Assembly: GCA_963541805.1 (NCBI GenBank)
Contig: CAUTVF010000016.1
Coordinates: 1 to 17,578, forward strand
Direction of reading: 5' to 3'
DNA: 17,578 bases
Origin: CAUTVF01 sp963541805
Lineage (GTDB): Bacteria > Pseudomonadota > Alphaproteobacteria > Rs-D84 > CASDRH01
Position 1 is the first letter of the stretch. Every line of letters begins with the position of its first letter. The notes under the pieces were generated by a model. The model searched no databases and had not been told where the DNA came from. It saw only the letters and a program-made list of their open reading frames with translations. Position numbers and translations under genes: made by a program. Shown here piece by piece: positions 16,649 through 17,578 of the stretch.

Positions 16649-16654
16649 CTCCTT
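16649..16654 (-). promoter_or_regulatory. Ribosome binding site that fixes the aas start
   Basis: AAGGAG on the minus strand lies 6 bases before the GTG at 16642. It falls inside the longer open frame that begins with GTG at 16687, so the shorter product is favoured. The extra 15 residues (MGCYHNGRFVEKEYY) have no counterpart in family members I know. Confidence 0.75.
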
Positions 16655-16697
16655 TTCTACAAAACGCCCGTTATGGTAACAACCCACAACTACATTT

Positions 16698-17009
16698 TCA
16701 ATAATTTTTTATTTTCTGGGATGACAGTGATAACATAACATTTAAATTATCAACAGAAGATGATTTATTATTTCGGATAAAACCACACTTTAAACATTTA
16801 TGCGTTATAACATATCCATGTCTAGATTGCAAAACATCAATTGGTTGCATTAATCCACAACATTTGCATAATCTATCACCCGGATTTATATCAACATGTT
16901 TTGAATATAAACAATTTGGACAATGATTTGTATAACCATTACCAAGGACAAAATATCCGCAATTTTCACAGGTAAAGTTCTCAATATTGCGAGTAAATTT
17001 TTTTAACAT
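16698..17009 (-). CDS. RNHCP-domain zinc-ribbon protein
   Basis: A 103-residue protein matching the RNHCP family, named for a conserved motif that here reads TNHCPNCLYSKHVDINPGDR (27-46). The family start FTRNIENFTCENCG (5-18) and the end YVITHKCLKCGFIRNNK (66-82) are also plain. Cysteines at 14/17, 30/33, 48/50/51 and 72/75 are laid out as zinc-binding pairs, so a metal-stabilised ribbon fold is likely. The family has no established function that I know of; nucleic-acid or ribosome contact is a guess from the small basic ribbon fold. Residues 83-103 are a nonconserved Ser/Asn-rich tail. No Shine-Dalgarno sequence precedes the ATG, although the start agrees with the family. A TATAAT at 17039-17044 is present but lacks a -35 box. 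It is followed by aas after 55 bases and preceded by a strong terminator. Confidence 0.87.
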   Translation of the reverse strand: MLKKFTRNIENFTCENCGYFVLGNGYTNHCPNCLYSKHVDINPGDRLCKCCGLMQPIDVLQSRHGYVITHKCLKCGFIRNNKSSSVDNLNVMLSLSSQKIKNY

Positions 17010-17045
17010 AGAACAATAATAAAAGAAATAAAGAAAAAATTATAT

Positions 17046-17072
17046 AAAAAAATCCCGCGACTAATCGCGGGA
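17046..17072 (-). terminator. Strong rho-independent terminator of the 95-residue gene
   Basis: TCCCGCGA (17053-17060) and TCGCGGGA (17065-17072) form a perfect GC-rich 8-bp stem with a CTAA tetraloop. On the minus strand seven T residues follow (17046-17052). It lies 15 bases past the stop codon and is the most stable hairpin in the window. Confidence 0.95.
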
Positions 17073-17087
17073 CCCGGACACAGCCCG

Positions 17088-17375
17088 TCAGTTAAAGTAA
17101 CGTACAGCTAAAACAGGAACATTATTGGTATAACTTAAATATACTCTGGGTTCGCAGTTATTTTCATTACTACTAACTATGCTCACAAGGCATTTCTTTA
17201 AATCTTCTTCCCTTGGAATCGGAAATAAAGAAAACTTTGAATGCGTATCAGAAGACAGCCGATCAAGAAGCAATTCAAAACCATAAACTTTTTGTTTGTG
17301 ATTTATCCCCTCTGCAGCAAGAATCGCGAAAATATCGCTGTCTCTTAACTCATCATCCACCCGTTGCTCAATCAT
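17088..17375 (-). CDS. Hypothetical 95-residue soluble protein, strongly equipped for expression
   Basis: I do not recognise this protein. It starts MIEQRVDDELRDSD, is rich in charged residues in its first half (helical, acidic and amphipathic-looking: DDELRDSDIFAILAAEG; YGFELLLDRLSSD) and turns to strand-like sequence at the end (RVYLSYTNNVPVLAVRYFN). There is no signal peptide, membrane segment or cysteine ribbon, so it should be a small cytoplasmic alpha/beta protein. AAGGAGG (17384-17390) lies 8 bases before the ATG; a consensus promoter stands 37 bases upstream and a strong terminator directly follows, making it a one-gene transcript. A two-codon frame ATG-AGA-TGA (17380-17372) overlaps its start. 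These signals indicate a real, well-expressed gene. Its function cannot be told from neighbours. Confidence 0.8.
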   Translation of the reverse strand: MIEQRVDDELRDSDIFAILAAEGINHKQKVYGFELLLDRLSSDTHSKFSLFPIPREEDLKKCLVSIVSSNENNCEPRVYLSYTNNVPVLAVRYFN

Positions 17376-17411
17376 CTCATGAGCCTCCTTAAAAATAAAG
17401 ATTATGATGGT

Positions 17412-17440
17412 ATGATAGACACATATTTTTTATTTGTCAA
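17412..17440 (-). promoter_or_regulatory. Consensus sigma70-type promoter of the 95-residue gene
   Basis: TTGACA (17435-17440) matches the -35 consensus fully. After exactly 17 bases comes TATCAT (17412-17417), five of six. Transcription should begin near 17405, leaving a leader of about 30 bases with AAGGAGG. Confidence 0.82.
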
Positions 17441-17480
17441 TATCTATTTAACAGATAAACAATAAAAATAAATATACCAA

Positions 17481-17500
17481 TTAATTTATCAATAAATTAA
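17481..17500. repeat. AT-only inverted repeat, possible weak terminator
   Basis: TTAATTTAT and ATAAATTAA flank a two-base centre and form a 9-bp inverted repeat, six bases past the stop of the partial gene at the right edge. On the minus strand the following sequence is T-rich (TTGGTATATTTATTTTTATTG). With no G-C pair the stem is weak, so this could be a chance palindrome in AT-rich DNA. Confidence 0.35.
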
Positions 17501-17505
17501 CAACA

Positions 17506-17578
17506 CTAAAATGCTTTAATAAACTTCAAAGATACAGTATTCGAATATCCAGAAGAAATATCTAAAGAATGCATAAAC
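17506..17578 (-). CDS. Possible C-terminal end of an outer membrane protein, 5' end beyond the window
   Basis: One minus-strand frame enters from the right edge and reads 23 residues, FMHSLDISSGYSNTVSLKFIKAF, before TAG at 17506-17508. The tail SLKFIKAF ends in Phe after partly alternating hydrophobic residues, as outer membrane barrels often do. A second frame is also open for 20 codons (to TAA at 17516-17518), so this call rests only on the residue pattern. The 130 bases from here to the 95-residue gene hold the promoter at 17412-17440 and the AT-rich inverted repeat, and nothing else that I can see. Confidence 0.35.
   Translation of the reverse strand, partial: FMHSLDISSGYSNTVSLKFIKAF

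Noticed and set aside
16643..16687. N-terminal extension of Aas from the GTG at 16687
   Set aside because: No ribosome binding site before it, whereas AAGGAG precedes the GTG at 16642 at ideal spacing.
17039..17044. TATAAT as a promoter for the RNHCP gene
   Set aside because: The -35 position falls inside the preceding terminator stem and reads CGATTA, so support is too weak to list as a feature.
1..17578. tRNA, rRNA, CRISPR, insertion sequence or prophage features
   Set aside because: No cloverleaf, spaced repeats, transposase or integrase motifs, or terminal inverted repeats were seen on either strand.

Overview
This is an AT-rich chromosomal window (roughly 30% G+C by eye) from what looks like an uncultured or host-associated alphaproteobacterium of the Rickettsiales/Holosporales/gut-RF32 kind. 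The taxonomic call rests on three things: an alphaproteobacterial-type RecA; the leuS-lptE-holA gene order I know from that class; and an OmpA-family protein of the GHASSRT subtype that I recall from alphaproteobacteria. Two-membrane genes (LptE, TolC, RND pump, beta-barrels) confirm a Gram-negative envelope. No mobile elements, tRNAs, rRNAs or CRISPR arrays are visible. Coding density is high, and no gene-free stretch exceeds about 145 bases.

Layout, left to right. Bases 1-1047 hold the N-terminal two thirds of recJ on the minus strand, running off the left edge. Upstream of it is a periplasmic OmpA-domain protein. It is divergent from the only plus-strand gene, a full-length but catalytically eroded GT4 glycosyltransferase. 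That gene converges on a minus-strand housekeeping operon, recA-leuS-lptE-holA. An 8-stranded-type outer membrane protein, with a clear terminator behind it, sits upstream of recA. Next comes a tripartite export operon, tolC-MFP-RND. Beyond that lie a two-domain Aas-like protein (acyltransferase plus acyl-ACP synthetase), an RNHCP zinc-ribbon protein, and a 95-residue orphan. The orphan carries the best promoter, ribosome binding site and terminator in the window. The right edge carries what may be the last 23 residues of another outer membrane protein.

Most of the genes serve the envelope: LPS transport (LptE), glycan synthesis (GT4), phospholipid acylation or fatty-acid activation (Aas), efflux, and outer membrane proteins. 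The rest are replication and repair (RecJ, RecA, HolA) and translation (LeuRS).

The recurring oddity is full-length reading frames that have lost named functional residues or domains. The RND pump has Ala-Asn where the proton-relay Asp pair belongs and Asn where the TM10 Lys belongs. Its adaptor has no lipoyl/alpha-hairpin section. Aas has Asn in place of the HX4D His. The glycosyltransferase has lost its EX7E glutamates. LeuRS is of a zinc-ribbon type that looks foreign at an otherwise native alphaproteobacterial locus. The export operon is the best candidate for an undescribed variant system. Everything here was read by eye, with no database search.
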